DNA of 64,000 nucleotides, from assembly GCF_004340965.1 (NCBI RefSeq), contig NZ_SLYA01000010.1, positions 1 through 64,000 on the forward strand, read 5' to 3'. A program made the translations under genes and the position numbers. The notes beneath the pieces were generated by a model. The model was given only the letters and a program-made list of their open reading frames with translations. It was not told where the DNA came from and searched no databases. This DNA comes from Sphingomonas sp. PP-CE-1A-559. GTDB lineage: Bacteria; Pseudomonadota; Alphaproteobacteria; Sphingomonadales; Sphingomonadaceae. Position 1 is the stretch's first letter; the number at the start of each line of letters is the position of its first letter. Shown in pieces: positions 35,795-44,695 of this stretch.

Positions 35795-38700
35795 ATGACG
35801 AACGCAACACCGGTGATGCTAGATGGCATGCTGAATGACTGGACCGCCGCTGATCGCATCGATCGCGGTCTGGGCACCGGCTATGCGATCTACGCGCGCA
35901 GCGACGGCGCGGACTTCGCGTTTGCGATGACCGCTCCGACCGCAATCGGTGCGAACACCACGGCGTGGCTTAACACCGATCGTAACGCGACGACGGGATA
36001 CCAAGTGTTCGGGTTTGCCGGTGGTGCCGAGTATAATGTGAACTTCGCCGCGGACGGCACGGTGTCGCTGTATAGCGGGGCTGCCGGGCAGACGCTCGTG
36101 GCCAGCGGCTTGCAGGCGGCGTGGTCGGCGGATCGTACCACCGTCGAGTTCAAGGTGCCCAAGGCGGCAATCGGCAACCCGAACGCGATCGACACGATCT
36201 ACGACGTCAACGACACCGCGTTCCTGCCGGGCAATTATTCGAGCCCCGCGTTCACCGTCTTCAACGATACCGGCATCATCGCCGATCCGTCGCATCGGAT
36301 TGCGATCGTCTGGTCCGATTCGACCGCCAACGCCTATTTCAGCAAGACCGCCTATTCGCAGCTGTTCATGGCGGCGCAGAGCCAGGCGATGCAGGCTGGC
36401 GTGCCGTTCGACATCCTGACCGAAGGCGACCTGACCAGCCTGGCGACGCTCGCCAAGTACGACACGATCGTCTTCCCGTCGTTCCGCAACGTCGACGCGG
36501 GCAAGGCGGACCTGATCGCGCAGACGCTCGAACAGGCGACCAAGCAGTTCGGCATCGGCCTGGTCGCAGCGGGCGAGTTCATGACCAACGGCGCCGACAA
36601 TACCGCCCTCGCTGGCGATTCCTACTCGCGGATGAAACTGTTGTTCGACGCGACGCGCGTGACCGGTGGCTTTCCCGCCGACGTGACGGTGAAGGCGAGC
36701 GACGCGTCGCACCTCGTGCTCGACGGGTACACTGACGGCCAGGTCATCCGCCAATATACCGGCGTCGGCTGGAACGCGTTCACCAGCGTCAGCGGGACCG
36801 GTACGACGATCGCGACCGAAACCGTCAACGGCCAGACCTATTCGGCGGCGATCGCCACGCAGACCGGCGGGCGCAACGTGCTATTCTCCAGCGAAGCGGT
36901 AATGGCGGACGACAATCTGCTCCAGAAGGCGATCGATTACTCGGTCCACGGCGACGGCCTGTCGGTCGGGTTGCAAATGACCCGCCAGGCCGGGCTGTTC
37001 GCATCGCGCGTCGACATGGACCAGAGCAAGCAGATCGACGAGGTCAATCCGGCCGGCACCGCGCCCGGCATCTACGACAAGCTGCTGCCGATCCTGACCG
37101 AGTGGAAGACGAACTATAATTTCGTCGGCAGCTATTACGTCAACATCGGCAACGATCCGGCGAACGGCCAGGCGACCGACTGGGCGGTGTCGCTGCCGGT
37201 CTACAAGGCGCTGCTCGATGCGGGCAACGAGATCGGCGCGCACAGCTACACGCATCCGATGGACACCAACCTGCTGACCGATGCGCAGATCGCGTTCGAA
37301 TTCGGCCAGTCGCGGACCGAGCTGGAAAAGCAGCTGAGCGCGTATCTCGGCAAGACCGTGACCGTCGGCGGGGCCGCGGTGCCGGGCGCACCCGAGCAGA
37401 TCGCGACGAGCCAGGAAATCCTGAAATACGTGACGTATCTCAGCGGCGGCTATTCGGGCGTCGGCGCGGGCTACCCCAACGCGATCGGCTACATGACGCC
37501 TCAGAACGCCGCCGACGACAAGGTCTATCTGGCGCCGAACACGTCGTTCGACTTCTCGCTGATCGAGTTTCAGAAGAAGACCGTCGCCGAGGCCAGCGCG
37601 ATCTGGGCGAAGGAACTGGGCGCGCTGACCGCCGGTGCGGACGCCCCGGTCATCGTGTGGCCGTGGCATGATTACGGCCCGACGATGTGGGCCGCCGATG
37701 GCGCCACCAGCCTGTACACCAAGCAGATGTTCACGACCTTCGTCGCGCAGGCGGCGGCGGCCGGCGTCGAGTTCGTGACGCTCGCCGATCTGGCGGGCCG
37801 GGTCAGCGCGTTCCAGAACACGACGATCAGCTCGACCGTGGTCGGCAACACGATCACCGCGACGGTCGGCGCGACCACCGGCAATTTCTCGCTCGACGTC
37901 GACGGCCAGAGCAACGGCCAGGTCATCAAGAATGTCGCCAACTGGTACGCCTATGACGCGGACACGGTGTTCCTGCCGAAAGCGGGCGGCACCTATGCTA
38001 TCACGATGGGCGCGGTCGCGGACGACGTGACGCACATCACCGCGCTGCCGATGCGTGCGACGCTGACGACGCTGAGCGGCGACGGCCGCGACCTTGCGTT
38101 CACGGTCGAGGGCGAAGGCAAGGTCACCGTCGACCTGAAGGCGCCGGGGACCGATTGGACGACGGTGAGCGGTGGCACGATCGCCAGCCAGATCGGTGAG
38201 ATCCTGACGATCGATCTCGGCGCGATCGGCGTCCACGACGTCAAGATCGGCCATCAGGCCAATGTCGATCCGGTGCTGACCTCGTTCGGCGGCGGCACCA
38301 CGGGGGCGCTGTCGATCGCGGAGAACGGCACCGCACTGACCACGATCACCGCGACCGATGCCAACATTGTCTGGGGCGACTCGATCAAATATTCGATCGG
38401 TGCGGGCGGCGATGGCGCCAACTTCTCGATCGACGCGACCACGGGCGTGCTGAAGTTCGTGACCGCGCCCGATTTCGAGGCGCCGACCGATGCCAACCGT
38501 GACAACATCTACGGCGTGACCGTGGTCGCGACCGACGCGCGTGGCGCGATCGACACGCAGACGCTGACGATCGGCGTGACCGACGTGGTCGGCATCACCA
38601 AGACGGGTACAATGTTCGCCGACACGATCAACGGCACCAGCGAGCAGGACGTGCTCGATGGCGGATGGGGCAACGACGTGCTGAACGGGCTTGGCGGCAA

Positions 38701-39190
38701 CGATCGTCTGACCGGTGGCCTCGGTAACGACACGCTCCACGGCGGCGCGGGCAACGACACGCTGATCGGTGGCGACGGCAAGGACGTGCTTAACGGCGGC
38801 GACGGCAACGACATCCTGATCGGCGGCGACGACATGGACACGATGTCCGGTGGCGCAGGCGCGGACATCTTCCGCTTCGAGGTGAAGGGCGACAGCCTGA
38901 CGTCGTCGTCGCGCGACGTCATCACCGACTTCACCGTCGGGCAGGACAAGATCGACCTGTCGATGATCGACGCCAACACGTCGCTGTTCGCACGCGGCGA
39001 CCAGGCGTTCAGCTTCATCGGCACGACCGGCAAGTTCACCGCACCGGGGCAGCTCCGCTACAGCTACCAGATGATCGGCGGCAAGGAATTCACCGTCGTC
39101 GAAGGCAATACCGACAGCGGTTCGGCTGCCGATTTCTCTATCGCGCTGACCGGCCACCATGTCCTGTCTGCGAACGATTTCTTCATGTAG
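35795..39190 (+). CDS. RTX-tailed PelA-like polysaccharide deacetylase
   Basis: A 1131-residue modular protein. Residues about 5-135 form a DOMON/CBM9-like domain (MLDGMLNDWTAADRI, EFKVPKAAIGNP). About 165-395 resembles the Rossmann/amidotransferase-like middle of PelA (YDTIVFPSFRNVDAGKADLI). About 400-685 is a NodB-like deacetylase: acidic residues D407/D409 in RVDMDQ, metal site HSYTH at 483-487, and IVWPWHDYGP. A cadherin-like module (about 825-930) follows, then seven or so RTX nonapeptides (GGxGND, 956-1024) and a C-terminal IFRFE...DFTVGQDKIDL block ending in DFFM, a classic type I secretion signal. There is no N-terminal signal peptide. It probably deacetylates Pel polymer (partly acetylated GalNAc/galactosamine) outside the cell, secreted by the T1SS at 48704-53422. 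The function is inferred. Confidence 0.85.
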   Translation: MTNATPVMLDGMLNDWTAADRIDRGLGTGYAIYARSDGADFAFAMTAPTAIGANTTAWLNTDRNATTGYQVFGFAGGAEYNVNFAADGTVSLYSGAAGQTLVASGLQAAWSADRTTVEFKVPKAAIGNPNAIDTIYDVNDTAFLPGNYSSPAFTVFNDTGIIADPSHRIAIVWSDSTANAYFSKTAYSQLFMAAQSQAMQAGVPFDILTEGDLTSLATLAKYDTIVFPSFRNVDAGKADLIAQTLEQATKQFGIGLVAAGEFMTNGADNTALAGDSYSRMKLLFDATRVTGGFPADVTVKASDASHLVLDGYTDGQVIRQYTGVGWNAFTSVSGTGTTIATETVNGQTYSAAIATQTGGRNVLFSSEAVMADDNLLQKAIDYSVHGDGLSVGLQMTRQAGLFASRVDMDQSKQIDEVNPAGTAPGIYDKLLPILTEWKTNYNFVGSYYVNIGNDPANGQATDWAVSLPVYKALLDAGNEIGAHSYTHPMDTNLLTDAQIAFEFGQSRTELEKQLSAYLGKTVTVGGAAVPGAPEQIATSQEILKYVTYLSGGYSGVGAGYPNAIGYMTPQNAADDKVYLAPNTSFDFSLIEFQKKTVAEASAIWAKELGALTAGADAPVIVWPWHDYGPTMWAADGATSLYTKQMFTTFVAQAAAAGVEFVTLADLAGRVSAFQNTTISSTVVGNTITATVGATTGNFSLDVDGQSNGQVIKNVANWYAYDADTVFLPKAGGTYAITMGAVADDVTHITALPMRATLTTLSGDGRDLAFTVEGEGKVTVDLKAPGTDWTTVSGGTIASQIGEILTIDLGAIGVHDVKIGHQANVDPVLTSFGGGTTGALSIAENGTALTTITATDANIVWGDSIKYSIGAGGDGANFSIDATTGVLKFVTAPDFEAPTDANRDNIYGVTVVATDARGAIDTQTLTIGVTDVVGITKTGTMFADTINGTSEQDVLDGGWGNDVLNGLGGNDRLTGGLGNDTLHGGAGNDTLIGGDGKDVLNGGDGNDILIGGDDMDTMSGGAGADIFRFEVKGDSLTSSSRDVITDFTVGQDKIDLSMIDANTSLFARGDQAFSFIGTTGKFTAPGQLRYSYQMIGGKEFTVVEGNTDSGSAADFSIALTGHHVLSANDFFM
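38660..38866 (+). repeat. RTX nonapeptide repeat-coding region
   Basis: Encodes about seven tandem glycine/aspartate-rich nonapeptides of the GGxGNDxLx type that bind calcium and fold outside the cell. At the DNA level this is a degenerate 27-bp repeat with recurrent GGCGGC and AACGAC units. Confidence 0.85.
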
Positions 39191-39214
39191 CCCACGGCAT
39201 AGGCCGGCGGTGTT

Positions 39215-40612
39215 ATGGCGGGCATAGGCTTCCAATTAGCGAAAACCGCGCGTGAGGGCGGCGTCGGCGGGATCGTCGGCGCCGCCGCGTTTGGTGCGGT
39301 GATCAGCGCCGGGCCGTGGCTGATCACCGCGGTCGCGATGGCGATGCTCAACCACTGGTCGGGCGCGCATCTCGGCGCGGGCGGCGCGCGGACCGTCCAG
39401 ACGATCCTGGTCTATGCGTTCAGCCTGTCCGCACTCGCTGCGGCACCGGTCGGCATTCTCGCAACCCGGATGGTGGCGGATCGGATCTTCGCGCGCGATG
39501 CGGGCGGCGTGTCGGGGATCATGCTGGTAGCCCTCGCTGCGGGCGGCGCGATCGCGCTTGCCGTCGGCGCCACCGTGTTCGGATACCTGGCCGGGCTGCC
39601 GCTTGGCGAAGCCGCGCTCGCGACCTTGATCCTCGCTTGGCTCACCCAGGTCTGGATCGCCGCGCCCCTGCTCACCGCGCTGCGCCGCTACCGCGCGATC
39701 CCCCTCGCCTACCTGCTCGGCATCGGCTTTTCGACGCTGATATTGTGGCTCCTGCCAAAGCCGAGCGTCGTCGTCGTGCTCGCGGTCATCGCCGGCGGTA
39801 TCGGCCTGACGCTGGCCGCGATCATGGTGGTGATCCGCCGGCATTTTTCTGCGCTGCCCGTCTTGCCCGAGAGGGATGCGATGGCGCTGCGGCTCGCGTG
39901 GATCGTCGCGGCGGCAGGCGTTGCCGGGGTCGTCGCGATCTGGATCGACAAATGGCTGTTGTGGGCGGGGCCCGACAGCATCCGCGCGATCGGACTGTTG
40001 CGGCTCAATCCGATCAACGACCAAGGCAGCTTTCTCGGGCTTCTGACGATGGTCCCCGGGCTCACGCTGTTGCTGATCGTGACGGAGACGCGGTTCGATC
40101 GCGCGTTCGGCGACATGATCGTCCGGTGTACCGGCACGTCGACGCTGCAACGGATCGAGGAGGCGCGCAGCGAACTCGCGCGGACGATGTTCGACGGCCT
40201 GCGGATCATGCTGCTGGTGCAGGTGCTGGTCGCCGCGCTCGCCTGGGTGTTCGCGGTGCCGCTGTTCGAGCTGATCGGCGCAGACGCGCGCGCGATCTTC
40301 GCGTTCCGGCAGACTTCGCTCGGCACCGTCTTCCACCTCGTGGTGATTGCAACGACCGTGGTGCTGGCCTATTACGACCTGTTCGGTCGGATCCTGCTGA
40401 CGTGGACGGCCTTCGCGGTCGGCAGCGGCGTCGCGACACTGTTGCAATGGGATGCAGGGTTTGCCGCATTCGGCTGGGGCTATATGGCCGGCGCCGTGGT
40501 CGGTGCGTCGGTCGGCATCGCGCTGGTCGCGGAGGCCACGGTCAACCTCACCTACCTGCTGTTCGTCGGCAACAATCCCTCGGTCGTGGGGCATGGAGGG
40601 CGTCTGTTGTGA
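39215..40612 (+). CDS. pelG: Pel exopolysaccharide transporter PelG
   Basis: A 465-residue membrane protein with about twelve helices, related to the MVF/MATE flippase group. The opening MAGIGFQLAKTAREGGVGGIVGAAAFGAVISAGPW is characteristic of PelG, as is LNPINDQGSFLGLLTMVPGL midway. In Pseudomonas PelG works with PelD, PelE and the transferase PelF to move the nascent Pel chain through the inner membrane. The start follows a GGCGG ribosome site, 24 bases after the deacetylase stop; its stop overlaps a GTG at 40609. Confidence 0.9.
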   Translation: MAGIGFQLAKTAREGGVGGIVGAAAFGAVISAGPWLITAVAMAMLNHWSGAHLGAGGARTVQTILVYAFSLSALAAAPVGILATRMVADRIFARDAGGVSGIMLVALAAGGAIALAVGATVFGYLAGLPLGEAALATLILAWLTQVWIAAPLLTALRRYRAIPLAYLLGIGFSTLILWLLPKPSVVVVLAVIAGGIGLTLAAIMVVIRRHFSALPVLPERDAMALRLAWIVAAAGVAGVVAIWIDKWLLWAGPDSIRAIGLLRLNPINDQGSFLGLLTMVPGLTLLLIVTETRFDRAFGDMIVRCTGTSTLQRIEEARSELARTMFDGLRIMLLVQVLVAALAWVFAVPLFELIGADARAIFAFRQTSLGTVFHLVVIATTVVLAYYDLFGRILLTWTAFAVGSGVATLLQWDAGFAAFGWGYMAGAVVGASVGIALVAEATVNLTYLLFVGNNPSVVGHGGRLL

Positions 40613-40626
40613 CGGGAAGTACGGAT

Positions 40627-41505
40627 ATGCCGCGCCGGAAGATCATGCGGCGGATACTGGCGCTGGGTGCAACGGCCCTGACGCTCGGGCTTCGATCGCG
40701 GTCGGAGGCCACCGCCAAGCCGCGCGCCAGCACGGCACGCCGTTGGGGCGTCGATTACGGCGCAACGACCGATCCCGTGTTGGCGAAGGCGTGCGCCTTG
40801 CTGGTGCTGGAGCCGCACCATGCCCGCCCGATCGCACCGCTTCGTGGACCCGGCAGCATCCTGCTCGGCTATGTCAGCTTCGGCGAAGTCGAGCGCAGCC
40901 GGCCGTATTTCGCCGGGCTCGAAAAGGCCGGTGCGCTGAGGGCCGCCAATCCCAACTGGCCCGACGCGCGGCTCGCCGACCTGCGTCATCCGGCGTGGCG
41001 CGTAGCGGTGCTCGACCGCCTCGTCCCCGCGATCCTGGCGCTGGGTTATGACGGAATCTTCATCGATACGATGGATAACGCCGAAGCGATGGAACGGCAG
41101 GATCCGGTGGCCAACAAGGGCATGGTAGCGGCGGGCGTGTCGCTGATCGCCGCCGTGCGCGCGCGCTTCCCCAGGATCCGCATCATGCTCAACCGCGGCT
41201 ATGCACTGCTGCCCGACGTCGCGCCGAAGATCGATTACCTGCTCGGCGAGGCGATGGCATCGCGGTGGAACTTTACCGCCAAGCATTATGAGTTGCTCAG
41301 CGATTCGGACTGGGCGTGGCAGGCCGGTCGCCTGCGCGCGGCTCAGGTCCGGAACCCGGCATTGAGCCTGATGACGCTCGATTACTGGGATCCGGCAGAC
41401 ACCAAACAGGTCGCGGCACTGTATGCGCGCGAACGGGCGGCGGGGTTCAGCCCCTATGTCGCGACGCTCGCGCTCGACCGACTGGTCTTGGAGCCGGCCG
41501 GATGA
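40627..41505 (+). CDS. GH114-type hydrolase, separate PelA hydrolase part
   Basis: A 292-residue exported protein matching endo-alpha-1,4-polygalactosaminidase (GH114) proteins, which share the fold and substrate of the PelA hydrolase domain. A positively charged N-terminus MPRRKIMRRILALGATALTLG suggests a signal peptide, possibly Tat-type. Barrel motifs are RRWGVDYGA, ILLGYVSFGEVERSR, LADLRHPAWR, ALGYDGIFIDTMDNAEA (acidic active-site strand), IMLNRGYALLPDV and LLGEAMASRW. In Pseudomonas PelA the hydrolase and deacetylase are one chain; here they are two genes. ATG at 40627 has a good GGGAAG site; GTG at 40609 overlaps pelG and is the alternative. Confidence 0.8.
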   Translation: MPRRKIMRRILALGATALTLGLRSRSEATAKPRASTARRWGVDYGATTDPVLAKACALLVLEPHHARPIAPLRGPGSILLGYVSFGEVERSRPYFAGLEKAGALRAANPNWPDARLADLRHPAWRVAVLDRLVPAILALGYDGIFIDTMDNAEAMERQDPVANKGMVAAGVSLIAAVRARFPRIRIMLNRGYALLPDVAPKIDYLLGEAMASRWNFTAKHYELLSDSDWAWQAGRLRAAQVRNPALSLMTLDYWDPADTKQVAALYARERAAGFSPYVATLALDRLVLEPAG

Positions 41506-43223
41506 GGATCGACCGCCGACGCGGACGGCTCGCGATCGTCCTGCCCGCAATCGCCGGGCTTGGCCTGCTTGCGGGCGGGCTGATGCTGTTGCCGAACGAC
41601 CGCGAGATCCTTCACGCCGAGCGTCGCGCACAGCCGGTGCCGACGGCGAGCAGTTCGCTGCCCGTCGCGCCGGTAGCGCCCCCGGTGGTGCCGCCTGCGC
41701 ATCCGGCGATCGCGGCGCAGATCGCGACGGCCGATGCAGCGGCGCTGGCCGCGCTGACCGCGCAGCTGATTACCGAGGGTCAATCGGTGTCGACGATGCA
41801 GGTCGCCTATGATCTGGTCGCAGCAAAGCGACCGGCTGTGGCGCTGAATTATCTTGCGGCACGGCCCGACGGCGGGGCGGCAGCGACGTGGCGGTTGCGT
41901 GTCGATCTTCTTCGCCAAACCGGACGAACCGCGGATGCGTCGACGCTCGTCATGCAGGCGGCGCAGAAGCGCGGATCGGTGCCGGCCGCGGACATCGTTG
42001 CGGCGGCCTATGCGATCGATCGGCCCGACCTCGTGATCGTGGCAGCGGCGAACCACGTCGTACCGCCGCCCGATGCCGCGCTGTCGCTCGATCTGGCACG
42101 GCGTGCCGACAAGGCTGGGCGCACTGACCTGATCGCATTGCTCGACAGGACGACGACGGCGAACTGGCGGGCGGCGGATCCCTGGCTGGCGATCCGTGTC
42201 GCGGCGCGCGCGAAGGATACCGCCGCAGGGTTGAGGGCGACCGACTATCTGCCGGTCGAGCAGCGGGCGGCCGCACGCGAGGCGATCCTGACCGACGCAG
42301 GCGACCGCGACGGCCTGCGTACCGAACTGCTGGCGCGCGCCCAGGCGCCGGGCGCGCAACCCGAGCGGGAGGCGGAGCGGCTGCTTGCAACGGGTTACCG
42401 CGGCGATGCGATGGCGGTGCTGCGGCGGGCGGCGACCGGCCAGCCACCGACCGCGCCGGCAGCTCAGCGCCTGCTGTTCCTGATGGGGCCGCGGCCGGGG
42501 GGCGACGATCTCATCTGGCTTAAACAGCAAAGTTTGCAGGGCAGCCCGGACCAGCAGCGCGCTTGGCTGACGCGCTATGCCGAGCGCGATCGACCGGGCG
42601 AGGCGCTGGCGTTCCTGTCGCGACATCCGCTCGCGGGCCAGACCGAGGTGATGCTGATGCGGCTGTCGCTGGCTCGCGCGGCTGGCAATGATACCGCCGG
42701 TCGTGCGCTGCTAGCGTCGTTGCTGGACGGCCGCTCGCTCGATCCGGCGCAGGTCGCCGCGCTATCCGCCGCAGCCCCCACGAAGGTCGAACCGGCACAA
42801 GCGGCTGCGATCGCGAAACGGCGCGTTGCGGCCGGGGTCGCGGCGCCGCGGGATCAGCTCGACCTCGCCTGGACGGCGTGGAACGCGGGCGATGCCAAGG
42901 GCGCGGCGAAGTGGCTCGATCAGCATCTGGCGAGCGATCCGACCGACCTCCCGGCGCTACGGCTGATGGCCGACGTTCAGGCGCGGATGGGGGGCGAGCG
43001 TGCGGCACGACCCTGGCTGGACCGCGCGCTCGTCCAGACACCCGCCGCCAGCAAGGCTCGCGTGGAGATCTTGGAAAAGCTCGGTCGTCGGGCCGAGGCC
43101 GTGGCGCTGGTCGAGACGCTGCGCGCCGAGACCCCGCGCGACCGATCGCTCGCCGCGCTGCACGCACGCCTGCTGATCGCACAGGGCCAGGCCGGGCGTG
43201 CCCGAACGGTGCTGGCGCAATGA
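41502..43223 (+). CDS. PelB-like periplasmic TPR protein
   Basis: A 573-residue protein with one N-terminal membrane helix (about residues 9-29), a Pro-rich stretch (about 45-70), then helical TPR-like repeats to the end (ARRADKAGRTDLIALLDR, LDLAWTAWNAGDAKGAAKWLD, LLIAQGQAGRARTVL). It corresponds to the inner-membrane-anchored TPR half of Pseudomonas PelB (1193 residues), which guides polymer and binds PelA. The outer-membrane barrel half is the next gene. Junctions on both sides are ATGA overlaps, so the two halves are made together. Confidence 0.78.
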   Translation: MRIDRRRGRLAIVLPAIAGLGLLAGGLMLLPNDREILHAERRAQPVPTASSSLPVAPVAPPVVPPAHPAIAAQIATADAAALAALTAQLITEGQSVSTMQVAYDLVAAKRPAVALNYLAARPDGGAAATWRLRVDLLRQTGRTADASTLVMQAAQKRGSVPAADIVAAAYAIDRPDLVIVAAANHVVPPPDAALSLDLARRADKAGRTDLIALLDRTTTANWRAADPWLAIRVAARAKDTAAGLRATDYLPVEQRAAAREAILTDAGDRDGLRTELLARAQAPGAQPEREAERLLATGYRGDAMAVLRRAATGQPPTAPAAQRLLFLMGPRPGGDDLIWLKQQSLQGSPDQQRAWLTRYAERDRPGEALAFLSRHPLAGQTEVMLMRLSLARAAGNDTAGRALLASLLDGRSLDPAQVAALSAAAPTKVEPAQAAAIAKRRVAAGVAAPRDQLDLAWTAWNAGDAKGAAKWLDQHLASDPTDLPALRLMADVQARMGGERAARPWLDRALVQTPAASKARVEILEKLGRRAEAVALVETLRAETPRDRSLAALHARLLIAQGQAGRARTVLAQ

Positions 43224-44695
43224 TCGCGCTGTTTCTCTGTCTGACGGACGCGCCCGCGCTGACCGTTCCCCATACCGTCTTCGCGGACAGTCGGGTCGTG
43301 GTGCCCGAGGTCGTGCTCGCCTGGCCCGACGACGCGGTCGTCCGGATCGAGGACCGCGATGGAGAGCTGGTCGCGCGCTTCGACCAGGCGATGACGTCCG
43401 ACCGGATCGCGGCGTTTCGCGAGGCCGCAGGCGATGCGATCGGCGATCTTCGCTGGAACGACGACAGCCTCGTCCTGCGTCCCGCCGCCGGCTGGTCGAT
43501 GACCTGGCGGCAGGCGGGCGCAACGGTCGCGGTGACCTTCTCACCGCCGGCCATGACCCAACCGCTCGCCGAGAGCACCGACGATACCGCATCCGATGCG
43601 GCGCTGACCGCGATCGAGGCAGACGCCGCAGCCGGATATCCGGGGCCAGCACGACGCGCCGCGACGCAATTGGCGAAACGCTATCCGACCGACCCACGCG
43701 CGGCGCGCATGCTCGCCGACACGCGTCTCGCCGACGGTGACGTGCGCGGCGCGGCACGCGATTACCGCACGCTCGCGGCCGACGACCTGACCGCTCGGCG
43801 CGCCATCGCCGCCGTACCGGGAACGGCCAGCATCGGCGTCACCGCGCGCGACGGCAGCGACCTGTCGCAGGCGGAGTTCGCCGCACGGATCGATGCGGCG
43901 GTCGGCGATACCTTCACCGTCGGTGGCGGTATCCGCCATGTCGCCAGTCGTGTCGGCGACGACGCACGGACCGTGCGAACCGGCGACACGATCGTCGATG
44001 CCTCGCTAGCCGCAGCGTTCGACGGCGCAGTCCGCGTACAGCTGCTCGCCTCCGCAGCACTCGACGACGGCGTCACCGGGGGCGGCGCCAAGGCCGTCGC
44101 GGGGTCCGCCGATGCACAGTTTCGCGTAACGTTGACCGGGCACATGCCCGATTACTCGACGCCAGCGCAGGTGCTGGCGGGCGGCTATCTGTCACGCGCC
44201 CTGATCGGCGTGACCTATCGCCTGACGCCTGGTCTCGTCGTGCAAGGCGATATCGGCGCGAACCGCTACGGGCTCGCCGGGAGCAGCGGCGCGAGTGACA
44301 CCATCGTCGCGAGCGGCGGGGTCGATTATCTCATCCGCCGCCAGTTCCCCGCGCTCGGCCTGACCTATCGGTTCGAGGCAGAATATGTCGAGCGCATGCA
44401 GCTCGGGGCGAACAGCCTGGCGATCATCCCGCTCGCCACGCGGGAGAACCATACCGTCCAGGGTCTGCTCAGCGGCGCGCTCGGTACGGTGCAGATGAGC
44501 GCACTGGCAGGCTGGACCGTCGACAGGTTCGGTGGTGATGGGCCGACCGCCAGTCTTGGCATTGCAGCACCGATCGCGGTGGCCTGGCGGGTCGAGGGCA
44601 GTGGCGGCATCACCTCGATCGCACGCCCCGGCTTCTCCGGTCGCCAACTCTACGCACGGGCGCTGCTGACACGCAGCCTTGGGGATACGCAGTGA
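43220..44695 (+). CDS. PelB-like outer-membrane barrel protein
   Basis: A 491-residue protein. A short N-terminal stretch (MIALFLCLTDAPALT) is a weak signal peptide; a beta-rich segment (residues 15-115) and a TPR pair (about 130-190) follow, then a domain of alternating strands (FTVGGGIRHVASRV, LAGGYLSRALIGVTYRL, QGLLSGALGTVQMSALAGW) ending LYARALLTRSLGDTQ. It fits the porin half of PelB, through which Pel leaves the cell. The match is by layout and position rather than a long motif. Confidence 0.72.
   Translation: MIALFLCLTDAPALTVPHTVFADSRVVVPEVVLAWPDDAVVRIEDRDGELVARFDQAMTSDRIAAFREAAGDAIGDLRWNDDSLVLRPAAGWSMTWRQAGATVAVTFSPPAMTQPLAESTDDTASDAALTAIEADAAAGYPGPARRAATQLAKRYPTDPRAARMLADTRLADGDVRGAARDYRTLAADDLTARRAIAAVPGTASIGVTARDGSDLSQAEFAARIDAAVGDTFTVGGGIRHVASRVGDDARTVRTGDTIVDASLAAAFDGAVRVQLLASAALDDGVTGGGAKAVAGSADAQFRVTLTGHMPDYSTPAQVLAGGYLSRALIGVTYRLTPGLVVQGDIGANRYGLAGSSGASDTIVASGGVDYLIRRQFPALGLTYRFEAEYVERMQLGANSLAIIPLATRENHTVQGLLSGALGTVQMSALAGWTVDRFGGDGPTASLGIAAPIAVAWRVEGSGGITSIARPGFSGRQLYARALLTRSLGDTQ

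Noticed and set aside
38660..38866. CRISPR-like or satellite tandem repeat
   Set aside because: The repetition follows codon boundaries and encodes RTX nonapeptides; spacers are absent.
36881..39235. 784-codon minus-strand open frame opposite the RTX deacetylase
   Set aside because: High-GC shadow frame; composition is His/Arg/Val/Asp-biased with no domain and it lies wholly opposite a well supported gene.
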